The notes below the pieces were generated by a model. It searched no databases. It saw nothing but the letters and a program-made list of their open reading frames with translations, and was not told the origin of the DNA. Shown one piece after another: positions 1-8,982 of a stretch of 64,000 nucleotides of DNA. This DNA comes from Mucilaginibacter sp. (GTDB lineage: Bacteria > Bacteroidota > Bacteroidia > Sphingobacteriales > Sphingobacteriaceae), in NCBI RefSeq assembly GCF_025362475.1, contig NZ_JANYGH010000049.1, positions 1-64,000 on the forward strand, written 5' to 3'. Position 1 is the first letter of the stretch; each line of letters begins with the position of its first letter. Both the position numbers and the translations under genes were made by a program.

Positions 1-90
1 AAATATCTTGTTTATTATAACTGGGAACGGCCACATCAGGGCATCAATGGTAAAAAACCTATCGATATGGTCACCCTAAACAACAAATAA
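1..90 (+). pseudogene. IS transposase, C-terminal end (partial)
   Basis: The first 30 codons read in frame to a TAA stop. They carry the YNWERPHQGINGKKP signature found at the end of the integrase-core (rve) domain of IS3/IS481-type DDE transposases. The rest lies left of the window, so it cannot be said whether the gene is intact. No terminal inverted repeat typical of an IS end was recognised in the next 300 bases, but a degenerate inverted repeat follows. Confidence 0.75.
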
Positions 91-126
91 AAATACCTAA
101 TTCTGTTACCGAATTACTAAACCCTT

Positions 127-275
127 ACAATTGCGAGGTACGAAGCAATCCCGAACTCTGCAGATCCGATTTGCATAGCTACTCTGTAAGGCGGGGATTA
201 TTAATGTTTTTGATTTGATTTTTATAGGTATTAATGAGCTCCCTACGGTCGGTTATCTTCGTTCCTAGCAATGAC
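127..275. repeat. Degenerate inverted-repeat element
   Basis: Arms at 127-150 and 252-275 are imperfect reverse complements built on a TTGCGAGGnACGAAGCAAT-like core. The right arm ends in TAGCAATGAC. The middle contains no ORF. Elements with this core are, to my knowledge, scattered between genes in Sphingobacteriaceae. It accounts for most of the 335-base gap between the transposase end and the epimerase gene; nothing else was seen in that gap. Confidence 0.55.
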
Positions 276-425
276 GCGTGGGGATGTGCTTCATTAGAGG
301 TCTAAAAACATTTAATAAATCATTTTTAGACAGCCGCTTTAACTTAGGGAATATGTGCTTTTGAGATAAAAATTCGTGAAATTCACATAATTCCATAAAT
401 TCGGTTCAGCATAACCATAATTTCT

Positions 426-1292
426 ATGACTACCATTGAAAATGAATACCTGATAGCCCAAATTGATGCTAAAGGCGCACAGCTAAGCTCATTAATTGAC
501 AAGGCAACCGGAACTGAACATATGTGGCAGGCCGATGAATCCATCTGGCCATGGCATGCGCCAAATTTATTCCCGGTTGTGGGTGGTTTAATTGATAACG
601 AGCTGGTGGTTGATGGGCAAAAATATCCCATGAGCAGGCACGGCTTTGCACGGCAGTCGGAATTTGTTTTACTGAATGCAGATGATGTTTCGGCCAGTTT
701 TTCGCTGCCTTACTGCGATAAAACATTGCAGGTTTACCCCTACAAGTTCGACTACCAGGTATTATACACCCTTATTGATAACTCCCTCAGGATTACCTAC
801 AAGGTGATCAACCTTGATAAAAAAACCATCTATTTTTCGGTAGGCGCGCATCCGGCCTTTAATATCCCCTTTAACAAGGGCGAAAATTATGAGGATTACT
901 ACATAGAGTTTGAAACGGACGAACACCTGGAAACGGAGCTTTTATCGGGCGATGGTTTTTTCACCGGCGAAAGTCACCCCGTGCCTACTCCGGGCAATAA
1001 ACTGCATTTAACCCGTCACCTTTTTGATGCCGACGCACTGGTACTAAAAAAGCTATCGTCAAGAATGGTAACCATTAAAAGCAACAAACACGATCAAACC
1101 CTATCGGTTGAGTTCCCGCATTTTGCTTACCTGGGCATCTGGGCCAAACCCGGCGCCGATTTTGTGTGCATTGAACCATGGCTGGGCTGTGCCGATACAC
1201 AAGGTGAACAAAAAGATATCAGCAAAAAAGAATTGATCCAAAAGTTACATGCAGGCCATGTGTTTGAAGCGCCATTTTTTATAAGCCTGTAA
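426..1292 (+). CDS. Aldose 1-epimerase family protein (galactose mutarotase-like)
   Basis: The 288-residue protein matches the short mutarotase-like family that interconverts alpha and beta anomers of sugars or sugar phosphates. Visible signatures are the HGFAR segment near residue 73, the GAHPAFNIP segment in the middle (catalytic His region) and the C-terminal GIWAKPGADFVCIEPW segment, whose Glu is the expected catalytic base. There is no signal peptide, so it is cytoplasmic. The ATG at 426 gives the full N-terminus usual for the family. It stands alone, with repeats on both sides. The exact sugar substrate cannot be told from sequence. Confidence 0.85.
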   Translation: MTTIENEYLIAQIDAKGAQLSSLIDKATGTEHMWQADESIWPWHAPNLFPVVGGLIDNELVVDGQKYPMSRHGFARQSEFVLLNADDVSASFSLPYCDKTLQVYPYKFDYQVLYTLIDNSLRITYKVINLDKKTIYFSVGAHPAFNIPFNKGENYEDYYIEFETDEHLETELLSGDGFFTGESHPVPTPGNKLHLTRHLFDADALVLKKLSSRMVTIKSNKHDQTLSVEFPHFAYLGIWAKPGADFVCIEPWLGCADTQGEQKDISKKELIQKLHAGHVFEAPFFISL

Positions 1293-1353
1293 CGGGCGGA
1301 CAGGTAACGGACACCTACGGACGGACGGACACCCTATAACAACGAGTCCTTAG

Positions 1354-1386
1354 AGACTTACGAAGTTTTAAAAACTTCGTAAGTCT
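1354..1386. repeat. Perfect 16-bp palindrome
   Basis: Arms 1354-1369 and 1371-1386 are exact reverse complements around one central base, with AGACTTACGAAGTTTT as the left arm. It is AT-rich and lacks a U tract, so it is an intergenic repeat rather than a good terminator, although it could fold in the epimerase mRNA. Confidence 0.7.
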
Positions 1387-1435
1387 GACATTCTACGATT
1401 GCTTCCCGCCTTGTATGACAAGTTATAAAACTGAA

Positions 1436-1527
1436 GTCGTCCTGAACTTGTTTCAGGATCCCACAGGACGGGTGGACGGCATGAAGTACACTTAGCATGT
1501 GGGGTGCTGAAACAAGTTCAGCATGAC
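1436..1527. repeat. Imperfect inverted repeat (TGAACTTGTTTCAG core)
   Basis: Arms 1436-1462 and 1501-1527 share the core TGAACTTGTTTCAG in opposite orientation. The sequence between them is not coding. This is the second of three different repeat families packed into the gap between 1293 and 1709. Confidence 0.65.
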
Positions 1528-1551
1528 GTATTGGATTTTGAGGCGTGTGGA

Positions 1552-1629
1552 CCTGTCAGTCTGAGCCTGTCGAAGACTCGCGCGGAGAGGCCTTTACCCG
1601 CTATCCTTCGACAGGCTCAGGATGACAGG
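1552..1629. repeat. Inverted repeat (CTTCGACAGGCTCAG core)
   Basis: Arms 1552-1575 and 1606-1629 are near-perfect reverse complements (core CTTCGACAGGCTCAG followed by GATGACAGG or its variant). A 60-codon ORF across it encodes only the translated repeat and is not a gene. To my knowledge this core is a common intergenic repeat in Sphingobacteriaceae. Confidence 0.7.
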
Positions 1630-1709
1630 CATTTTTGTTCTGTCACTTCCCCTTCAGAGGCCACCAGATTTTACCACTCAGCATGACATGGGGCATAAAA
1701 GAAATCTCT

Positions 1710-2477
1710 CTAAACTGTTTTCTGTGCCGATAATTTCTTTACCTCATCTTTGGTTTTGGCAAACCAAACCTTGCTTGCTTTACGTTCCATGGCGCTAAGC
1801 TGCGGTACTTCGTTCAGGATATCGGTAAAAACCTGGTGAGCATCATCATCGCGGCCTTGCCTCACCAAAAACATACCATACTCATAACGTGGCCCAAAGT
1901 ACGAATAGCGCCCCTTCATGGCTTTAAACTCAGCCTCGGCTAAATCAACCTGCCCGGTATTTTCCAAAGCTATAGCATAACCTATATGCGCTTTTGAACG
2001 GGGGAACTGGGGCAGCTTATACAGTTTTTTGGCAATAGGGATAACCTCTTCATATCTGCCCTGGTTGGAGTAAGCCACAATAAGCTGGGTCATTACGTGT
2101 TCGTTCTCGGCAAATGCCCCTGTAAGGCTCGTTTCATACAGGTCGACAGCTTTATCGGTAAAACCAGACTCAAGGTAGGCATCAGCCAGTTTTACTTTGT
2201 TGGCAAAGGTATCTGTAAAGCGAAGGTCGTCTTCCAGCTTTTTGAGTTTAGCTCCCGGATTGAGTACAGCGCCTACATTAAGCTTCGGTACCCGCAAAGC
2301 AGAGCGATTGGTTAATATTTCGGAATAAATATAAATAAGGCTGCCAATAACCGGCAAAAATATGATGATCCACAGCCACTTTTGCTGTGTACCCCTGCGC
2401 AGGCAATGGATAGCGCAAATAGCCTCCAAAATAAGTGGAATATAATACAAACCGCCGCCGCCGAAAAGCATATTCAT
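1710..2477 (-). CDS. Membrane-anchored TPR protein with PLDc_N-like N-terminus
   Basis: The N-terminus has two hydrophobic helices separated by a short basic loop (CLRRGTQQKW), the pattern of the PLDc_N membrane module, ending in PVIGSLIYIYSEI. The remaining ~190 residues are helical with tetratricopeptide-like repeats, for example around AYLESGFTDKAVDLYETSL and IALENTGQVDLAEAEF. It is probably an inner-membrane scaffold with the TPRs in the cytoplasm; partners are unknown. I chose the ATG at 2477, which gives MNMLFGGGG directly before the first helix. The frame stays open to a TTG at 2513, so 12 more residues are possible. It is transcribed alone. Confidence 0.75.
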   Translation of the reverse strand: MNMLFGGGGLYYIPLILEAICAIHCLRRGTQQKWLWIIIFLPVIGSLIYIYSEILTNRSALRVPKLNVGAVLNPGAKLKKLEDDLRFTDTFANKVKLADAYLESGFTDKAVDLYETSLTGAFAENEHVMTQLIVAYSNQGRYEEVIPIAKKLYKLPQFPRSKAHIGYAIALENTGQVDLAEAEFKAMKGRYSYFGPRYEYGMFLVRQGRDDDAHQVFTDILNEVPQLSAMERKASKVWFAKTKDEVKKLSAQKTV

Positions 2478-2558
2478 ATTGTAAAAAGATATAGGATTAT
2501 ATATGTAATCCAAAAATAATAAAATACTGCTTTTGATGGTATTTTATTATTTCAAAAA

Positions 2559-4391
2559 TCAATCTTTTACAACCTGGTTTAATATAGGATGATCTAGCGC
2601 GGCAATTTGGGTATGGCCGTTTTTCAATTCATCAAAAACCACTATCTCATTCAATCCTTTTTTTAACCAGCCGGCTGGTATGTACAAGGTTTGCTGCGGA
2701 CCAACATTCCAGTATTTACCAATATTACGCCCGTTTAAAAATACGAAGCCTTTGCCAAATTTGCTCAGGTCTAAATAGGTATCACCGGTTTTGGTTAGCA
2801 TGAACCTGCCCTTATATAAAGCAGGTTCCAGTTCATAAATATCTTTATTGGTAGCGTATTTAAACCCGGCAGTTGACTCAAACGGAAACTTATACATTTT
2901 CCAACCTAACAATTCCTCACCGTTCAGCGTTACCTTTTCTGTTATTCCCTGGCGGTTATCAGTTAAGTAAGGGCCGTAATTGATGCGGCCATTGTTTTCA
3001 ACCAGTATATCAAGCACATCACCTTTCTTAGCAGCATTTAGTTGTAATGAATCTAAACGAAGATGCCTGTCTAAAACCCCAATACGTTTGTTGTTTAAAT
3101 AAACAATTGCATAATCGCGCATTTCTTTAACCTTTAGCAAACCTTCCGCAGCACTTTTAAGCGTCGTTCGGTATAAAACAAAACCATAACCTTGGTTTAA
3201 ATCCTCAAAACAAAGTGGCTTTTCGTTTATCACAGGCTTACCTAAATTGGCGAATAACGGCGTTCTATCCCATAGGGCTATGTTTGGGATAGCGATAGTT
3301 TTACTACTCGCAGGCACAGGTGGCAATGTTACACCTGCGGGTAAATGCTTTTGTATCACCTCCCTAAACTTGAAGAACTTTGCCGTAGGGTTACCTGATT
3401 CATCCAGTGGTGCGTCATAATCATAGCTTGATGTTTGCGGCGAGTATGGATCCTTTTTGCTCATGTTTGCCCCATTCATAAAAGCCCTTGTAGTGCCGCC
3501 ATGAAACATGTACATGTTGATAGAGATTCCTGCAGCCAAAACTTCATCCAGCTTTTTAGCATCCTCGTCGGCCTTTGTGGTAGCATGCGGCGTGCCCCAA
3601 CTATCAAACCAACCCGGGTACCACTCGGCAATGTAATATGGGCCTTTACCATCATGGTATTTATTAATGAGCGCTTTTACCTCTTTAGGGTTATCCAGCC
3701 CATTTACCGCAGGTAAGTAACCTGGCAAATAACCGGCAGGCAATTGCGAAGGACCATCGCAGGTAAACAATACACCATCAAACCCCGCCTCGCGGAATAT
3801 TTTGCGGTTAATATCCAGGTATTCTTTATCGTTGCTGTATGAACCATATTCGTTCTCTATCTGCACCATTAAAATATTACCGCCATTGGTTACCAGGTAC
3901 GGACTAAGCTGCTTACCTACCTGCATCACATAGTTTTTGTAGGCCTGCAAAAACTTAGGGTCCTTACCGCGCACCTTCAAATCCTTATCCTTGAGCAACC
4001 ACCAGGGGTAGCCGCCAAATTCCCACTCGGCGCAGGCGTACGGGCTTGGGCGCATCACTACCCAAAGGCCTTCTTCTTTAGCTATTTTAACAAACTCGGC
4101 TATATCATTATTACCCGTAAAATCATAGGTACCCTGTACAGGCTCATGCGCGTTCCAAAAAACGTAGGTGCCAATGGTATTTAAGCCCATCGCTTTAGCC
4201 ATCTTCATGCGTGAGCGCCAGTATTCGCGGGGCACACGGTAGCAATGCATCTCGCCCGAAATAAGCTGCAGGGGTTTTCCATCCAGCATAAAGGCAGTGT
4301 CGCCCAGGGCAAAGGTATGTTTAGCTGTTTGGGCGTTTAATGATGTAAAAGCTGCCATCAGCATAAGGCAGGCAATAATAATTCGTTTCAT
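2559..4391 (-). CDS. GH35 beta-galactosidase, secreted
   Basis: Family 35 glycoside hydrolase removing terminal beta-galactose from oligosaccharides. A signal peptide (MKRIIIACLMLMAAFTSLNA) precedes the catalytic barrel, so the enzyme is periplasmic or surface-exposed. The acid/base Glu is in IENEYGSY (about residue 181) and the nucleophile Glu in AEWYPGWFDSWG (about residue 256). C-terminal beta-sandwich modules contain the FLNGRNIGKYWNVGPQQTLY motif typical of GH35. The ATG at 4391 is chosen because it opens the signal peptide; an ATG at 4415 would add eight unlikely residues. The topoisomerase gene upstream ends in its own terminator, so transcription is probably separate. Confidence 0.92.
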   Translation of the reverse strand: MKRIIIACLMLMAAFTSLNAQTAKHTFALGDTAFMLDGKPLQLISGEMHCYRVPREYWRSRMKMAKAMGLNTIGTYVFWNAHEPVQGTYDFTGNNDIAEFVKIAKEEGLWVVMRPSPYACAEWEFGGYPWWLLKDKDLKVRGKDPKFLQAYKNYVMQVGKQLSPYLVTNGGNILMVQIENEYGSYSNDKEYLDINRKIFREAGFDGVLFTCDGPSQLPAGYLPGYLPAVNGLDNPKEVKALINKYHDGKGPYYIAEWYPGWFDSWGTPHATTKADEDAKKLDEVLAAGISINMYMFHGGTTRAFMNGANMSKKDPYSPQTSSYDYDAPLDESGNPTAKFFKFREVIQKHLPAGVTLPPVPASSKTIAIPNIALWDRTPLFANLGKPVINEKPLCFEDLNQGYGFVLYRTTLKSAAEGLLKVKEMRDYAIVYLNNKRIGVLDRHLRLDSLQLNAAKKGDVLDILVENNGRINYGPYLTDNRQGITEKVTLNGEELLGWKMYKFPFESTAGFKYATNKDIYELEPALYKGRFMLTKTGDTYLDLSKFGKGFVFLNGRNIGKYWNVGPQQTLYIPAGWLKKGLNEIVVFDELKNGHTQIAALDHPILNQVVKD

Positions 4392-4415
4392 TTTTATTGA
4401 TTGATGTATAAGCAA

Positions 4416-4449
4416 AAAGCCACCAGGGCTTAGCGTTCCTGGTGGCTTT
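4416..4449 (-). terminator. Terminator of the topoisomerase IV gene
   Basis: AAAGCCACCAGG at 4416-4427 pairs with CCTGGTGGCTTT at 4438-4449. Read on the minus strand, the stem is followed by a run of T just after the stop codon of the topoisomerase subunit gene. Confidence 0.85.
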
Positions 4450-4454
4450 GAATA

Positions 4455-7226
4455 TTAAAATAACCCTATCTGACCTTTATCGTCAATATCAATATCGTCG
4501 GGATTGGTGATCTCGAAATCCACTTTCTTTGGTGGGGATTGCGCCGGCTTAGCGGGCGGTTCTACCGGTTCATCTTTGGGTTTCACTGATTCAGCTTCCT
4601 GCGAATCGGCAGGTTCAATTTCATCAGCTGCAGTTGTTGTTTCCTCCTCAGTATCCACAGCTTCGTCTGATTCTGCCTCCGTTACTTCTTCCTCAGGCTC
4701 CTCAACAACATCCTCGGTAACAATAAGCTCAACAGATTTTATAGGTAATTGCGACAGGCGATTACCCATAGCCTTCATGCCTTTTACATCTATTAAATCG
4801 GCAAGATTTACTTCAATTGTTTCGGGAGTTTGTTCTTTGCCTCTCAGCTGCACTATTTGAACCAGCTGGTTTGCTTTAGCAATATATACCAGTTTTGATC
4901 CTGGTTCATCACTGATGATGCTGATCTGTTTACCGATAGCGATATTCTCGAAAATGAAACGCTTTACCATATAGTTTTTCGATTTTCCATCCAGGTGGAT
5001 AACCGAATAAACCTTTTTAGGATCATACTTTTCAATCAGGATCATTTTATCATCAAAATGATTATTCAGGTCGAAATTGGTGAGTTCATAAACACCGTTA
5101 CTCAGTACGTTCAGGATACGGTCGTCGCCATCAAATTCGCCCAGGTATTTACCACGGCTATCGGCATTCAGTCTTTTCAGGATGTCGTCATACCAGATCT
5201 TTCTTCCGGCCAGGGTAGATACGCCCTTGCTTTTCAGCATTATCTTTTTAACCGGGTACTTGGTGATGATATTACCCATCGATCCACGGCCTTTAATGGC
5301 TATCATGGCGAAATCCTCATCAAACTGAAGCTTCTTCAATTTAGAGTGTGGCTTAAGCTGCACGTTTACAATTTCGGCCTCACCGTTGGAGTTAGCTGTA
5401 AAATACAACACCTTGGTTCCCTTGGTGCCTTTGGTAAGGTCATACTCCTTATCGCGGGTTACTCCCACTACCGAGAATCGTTTGATATAGGCGATACCGC
5501 TTTCGCCATCCTTGTAGATCATGTTATAAACGGTGCGCTCGTCGTTCTTTTTAAATACGGCTACGTGGATAATATCCTTACCCACAAAAACCTTATCCTG
5601 TACTTTGGTGATCACGCACCTACCGTCTGATCGGAAAACGATGATTTCATCAATATCAGAGCAATCGCCAACATACTCCACCTGCTCATCCTTTTTAAGG
5701 CCCGAGCCAACAAAGCCATCCACCTTGTTCACGTACAATTTGATGTTGGCCAATGCTACCTGGGCAGCTTCTACCTTATCAAAGGTGCGCAATTCGGTTT
5801 TACGATGACGATCCTTACCATACTTTTCCTTCAGTTTATTAAACCAGGCAATGGTGTAATCGGTAAGGTGTTTAAGGTGATGTTTTACTTCTTTAATTTC
5901 GTTTTCAAGCGTCTTCATCTGCTCATCCGCTTTTTTAACATCAAAACGGGTGATGCTGCTCATCGGCTTATCAATCAGCTTCTTATAATCTTCGGGCAAA
6001 ATTACCCTGTAAAACAGCGGAAAGAAGGGTTCAAACAAACGGTTAAGTACTTCCAGTACCGTTTCAAAATTACCGGAGGTTTCATACTCGGGATTTTTAT
6101 ACATCCCTTCCTGGATAAATATTTTAAGTAACGAACTAAAAAATATCTTCTCCATCAATTCTTTAAGCCTGATATCCAGCTCCTGCTTAAGCAATTCTTT
6201 GGTAAAAAATGTACTCTCGGTAAGCATATCATTCACGCTCATAAAGCGCGGCTTATCAGACTGAATTACGCAGGTATTGGGTGATATGGAAACCTCGCAA
6301 TCGGTGAAGGCATAAAGCGCATCGATAGTTACATCCGGAGAGATGCCCGGCGCCAGGTGGATAATGATCTCCACATTTTGCGCCGTATTATCTTCAATTT
6401 TTTTAATCTTGATCTTACCCTTATCATTGGCCGATATCACACTATCAATCAAGCCTCCGGTTGTGGTAGTAAAAGGTATTTCGGTAATGGCCAGCGTTTT
6501 TTTATCACGCTCCATAATTTTAGCCCTTACCCTTACCTTACCACCGCGCTGTCCCTCATTATAAGCAGAAGCATCGGCCATACCCCCGGTAGGGAAATCG
6601 GGTAATAAATTAGGTCGCTCGCCTTTTAATACAGCTATTGATGCATCAATCAGCTCAATAAAGTTATGCGGTAATATTTTAGTAGCCAAACCTACGGCAA
6701 TACCCTCGGCCCCCTGGGCCAGTAGTAAAGGGAATTTTACAGGCAGTGTTATAGGCTCTTTGTTACGGCCATCATAGCTGGCCTGCCAAACAGTGGTATC
6801 GGCATTAAAAACAACATCCAAAGCAAATTTGGATAAACGGGCCTCGATATAACGGGGTGCCGCTGCCGAGTCGCCGGTTACAGGGTCGCCCCAGTTTCCC
6901 TGGCAATCAATCAGCAGGTTCTTCTGGCCTATCTGTACCATGGCATCCCCAATGGATGCATCACCATGCGGGTGGTATTTCATGGTATTACCAATTACGT
7001 TGGCTGCCTTATTAAAACGCCCATCGTCCATTTCCTTTAGGGAATGCAGGATACGGCGTTGTACAGGCTTTAAACCATCGTTGATGTGCGGTACCGCACG
7101 ATCAAGAATTACGTAGGAGGCATAATCAAGAAACCAGTTTTCGTATAAACCGTCGAGTGAGGTAACGTTATGTAATGTTTCGTTATTATCGGCTGGTATC
7201 TCGTTTTGATTCAGATCTTCACTCAT
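4455..7226 (-). CDS. parC: DNA topoisomerase IV subunit A
   Basis: Type IIA topoisomerase cleavage and DNA-binding subunit, which decatenates chromosomes together with a ParE subunit that is not in this window. The winged-helix/tower region holds the catalytic tyrosine in AAPRYIEARL (Tyr126), after the conserved KYHPHGDASIGDAMV helix. A long coiled segment (EQMKTLENEIKEVKHHLKHL) follows. The C-terminal part has degenerate beta-pinwheel blades as in ParC rather than GyrA, because no clear GyrA box (QRRGGKG) was found. The last ~90 residues are an acidic, Pro/Lys-rich tail (runs such as EEPEEEVTEAESDEAVDTEE) that is probably disordered. Length of 923 residues suits the Bacteroidota form. Confidence 0.93.
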   Translation of the reverse strand: MSEDLNQNEIPADNNETLHNVTSLDGLYENWFLDYASYVILDRAVPHINDGLKPVQRRILHSLKEMDDGRFNKAANVIGNTMKYHPHGDASIGDAMVQIGQKNLLIDCQGNWGDPVTGDSAAAPRYIEARLSKFALDVVFNADTTVWQASYDGRNKEPITLPVKFPLLLAQGAEGIAVGLATKILPHNFIELIDASIAVLKGERPNLLPDFPTGGMADASAYNEGQRGGKVRVRAKIMERDKKTLAITEIPFTTTTGGLIDSVISANDKGKIKIKKIEDNTAQNVEIIIHLAPGISPDVTIDALYAFTDCEVSISPNTCVIQSDKPRFMSVNDMLTESTFFTKELLKQELDIRLKELMEKIFFSSLLKIFIQEGMYKNPEYETSGNFETVLEVLNRLFEPFFPLFYRVILPEDYKKLIDKPMSSITRFDVKKADEQMKTLENEIKEVKHHLKHLTDYTIAWFNKLKEKYGKDRHRKTELRTFDKVEAAQVALANIKLYVNKVDGFVGSGLKKDEQVEYVGDCSDIDEIIVFRSDGRCVITKVQDKVFVGKDIIHVAVFKKNDERTVYNMIYKDGESGIAYIKRFSVVGVTRDKEYDLTKGTKGTKVLYFTANSNGEAEIVNVQLKPHSKLKKLQFDEDFAMIAIKGRGSMGNIITKYPVKKIMLKSKGVSTLAGRKIWYDDILKRLNADSRGKYLGEFDGDDRILNVLSNGVYELTNFDLNNHFDDKMILIEKYDPKKVYSVIHLDGKSKNYMVKRFIFENIAIGKQISIISDEPGSKLVYIAKANQLVQIVQLRGKEQTPETIEVNLADLIDVKGMKAMGNRLSQLPIKSVELIVTEDVVEEPEEEVTEAESDEAVDTEEETTTAADEIEPADSQEAESVKPKDEPVEPPAKPAQSPPKKVDFEITNPDDIDIDDKGQIGLF

Positions 7227-7268
7227 TATATGCTAAAAAACTTTTGGATGGGTAAAGATAAAAAAAGA

Positions 7269-7443
7269 TGTGCGGATATGCAGATTTCAGATGTGCAAAT
7301 GATTTTTTAGGTAGATAAATGTCAGAACCGGAATTTATCGAATTTGTAGAATTCTTTAAATTTAAAAATTTTGCCAATTCATTAATTCGATAAATTCCGG
7401 TTCTGACAAAAATCTGCACATCTGAAATCTGCACATCTGCACA
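7269..7443. repeat. Nested double inverted-repeat element
   Basis: The inner arms at 7321-7344 and 7384-7407 are exact 24-bp reverse complements beginning GTCAGAACCGGAATTTATCG. The outer arms at 7269-7296 and 7416-7443 are near-exact reverse complements with the core GCAGATTTCAGATGTGC. The whole 175-bp block sits between the sulfotransferase stop and the topoisomerase start. A 71-codon ORF across it is only translated repeat. The nesting suggests that one element inserted inside another or that the unit is a MITE-like composite. Confidence 0.8.
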
Positions 7444-7453
7444 TCAATACCCC

Positions 7454-8284
7454 CTATCCCAGCTTTACAAAATGATTTAAACGCAGCTGCAGGTATTGGG
7501 CCTTTATCAGTAAAGTTTTGGTATTGATAAAGGGATCTACATCATTTGCGCGGCTCATTAAATCGCCTTTATATACCTGGTTAAAATCAAAATAGCTCAA
7601 GTTAAACTGCCATTTTTCTTTCAAAAAATTAATGATCTGCTCATCCTTTTCCAGTAACAACTCGTAGTTAACCACAAGGTAATCATCAACAGACAGTTTT
7701 TTAAGCGTTCTTAATATTTCTTCATTATAATTTATCCACACCCTTAAATAGGTTTCGGCATGTTCTGCATAAAATTTTGCTACCCTACGTTTACGCCTCA
7801 GGTATACCCACACTTGCCTTGAAAAATAATTGCGGGCCAGGTATTTTTTATCAATAACAGCAAAATCCCGTTTAAGCAACGAATTGATCACCGCGTTATA
7901 ATCGCGCATAATAACCAGATATTTGGCCTCGGGCAGTAGTTTGTTATAAGTATCAAGGAACAGGCAGGTACGCGGGTCTTTCCAGCCCCATTGCTCATAC
8001 AGTTGTTGTTTTATTTTAATAATAGTTTCCAGTTTGCCCAACTGATATGCCGAAAGTTCGATCTTTTTAGCATCAACCAGGCCAGATACATCGAGGCTGT
8101 TGTTGTCTAATATATCTTTATGAAGCCTTAAAAACTCTATATCCTCAAAATGCCCATCTACATTGCCGGTACCGCTCCCCAAAAGGCGTTCGCCTATTTC
8201 CAGGCCGCAGCGGTTGAGCCAGTTAGTTATTAACGAGGTACCGGAGCGGTGCATACCGGCTATTATTAATGTTTGATGTTGCAT
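7454..8284 (-). CDS. Sulfotransferase family protein
   Basis: The 276-residue protein has the PAPS-binding loop of the sulfotransferase fold at its N-terminus (GMHRSGTS, residues 10-17). A second conserved segment, WGWKDPRTCLFLDTY, is followed by YLVIMRDYNAVINSLLKRD, corresponding to the 3'-phosphate-binding region. It should transfer sulfate from PAPS to a hydroxyl or amino group. The acceptor (glycan, lipid or protein) is unknown. There is no signal peptide or membrane segment. It starts five bases after the APS kinase stop, so the two are almost certainly one operon with the donor-making enzyme first. Confidence 0.88.
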   Translation of the reverse strand: MQHQTLIIAGMHRSGTSLITNWLNRCGLEIGERLLGSGTGNVDGHFEDIEFLRLHKDILDNNSLDVSGLVDAKKIELSAYQLGKLETIIKIKQQLYEQWGWKDPRTCLFLDTYNKLLPEAKYLVIMRDYNAVINSLLKRDFAVIDKKYLARNYFSRQVWVYLRRKRRVAKFYAEHAETYLRVWINYNEEILRTLKKLSVDDYLVVNYELLLEKDEQIINFLKEKWQFNLSYFDFNQVYKGDLMSRANDVDPFINTKTLLIKAQYLQLRLNHFVKLG

Positions 8285-8289
8285 GAGTG

Positions 8290-8874
8290 TTAGTTTAATT
8301 GTGATTTAACCGGGGGCTGTTTAACAAAAAATATGGATTTTTGGCGCGATAAAAAGTGTTGATATTCTATGAAGGCGAAGAGTCTGTCTGTGCATCTGGC
8401 AATACCATAAGTATGGGTATTGATATATAGGTCGGGGGCCTGCGGCACCTCGAAAGGATCATTTACCCCTGTTAAATTACAAACCCGCTGAGGATCGTTC
8501 TGGGGCAGTTGCGCCCTATGGTATAGCCCTTTGGTATCGCGAAGCTTTAAAACGCTCATCGGGCAATCTACATGCACTACTTTAACATCGTCATAAGCAT
8601 TAACCAAACCCTGGCGCATAGCTTCATAAGGCGTTATGGCGCTAATGATGGGAACAATACCTAGCACGCTGAATTTACTTGCTATAAAACCCAGCCGCCT
8701 GATGTTTTCAAAGCGATCGTCTTTTGAATATTTCAGATCAGGAAAAAGTTCCTGTCTGTATTCGTCGGCATCAATTACCTCTGTTAAAATTTGGGCCCGG
8801 CCAAGCCATTCTTTAACCTTTATAGCAAGGGTTGTTTTTCCGGCGCCGGATAGTCCACAAAGTAGTATGATCAT
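8290..8874 (-). CDS. cysC: Adenylylsulfate (APS) kinase
   Basis: Makes PAPS from adenylylsulfate and ATP. The Walker A loop GLSGAGKTT is at residues 7-15. APS-binding segments are recognisable as DADEYRQEL, DDRFENIRRLGF and the lid region RDTKGLYHRA, followed by TGVNDPFEVPQAPDLY. The usual family motif is DGDNxR; here it reads DADEYR, a small variation. At 194 residues it is a stand-alone kinase without a sulfurylase fusion. Because it is paired with a sulfotransferase and no cys reductase genes are nearby, its job is probably to supply PAPS for sulfation rather than for assimilation. Confidence 0.88.
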   Translation of the reverse strand: MIILLCGLSGAGKTTLAIKVKEWLGRAQILTEVIDADEYRQELFPDLKYSKDDRFENIRRLGFIASKFSVLGIVPIISAITPYEAMRQGLVNAYDDVKVVHVDCPMSVLKLRDTKGLYHRAQLPQNDPQRVCNLTGVNDPFEVPQAPDLYINTHTYGIARCTDRLFAFIEYQHFLSRQKSIFFVKQPPVKSQLN

Positions 8875-8982
8875 AAAAATTAATTTTTAGTTGGGCAAGC
8901 GTTAAGCAGGTTGAATGTTAAACTTTTAATTAATTACCAGCTTAACGGCAAGTTTTCAGCTTAAATTGTAGCTAATAAAACG

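Noticed and set aside
1504..1686. 60-codon plus-strand ORF
   Set aside because: It is the translation of two inverted-repeat families, with a sequence typical of such repeats and no protein family.
4995..5630. 211-codon plus-strand ORF inside the topoisomerase gene
   Set aside because: It is a shadow of the real minus-strand gene and has no recognisable domains.
7219..7434. 71-codon minus-strand ORF
   Set aside because: It lies almost wholly inside the nested repeat element at 7269-7443 and overlaps the topoisomerase start.
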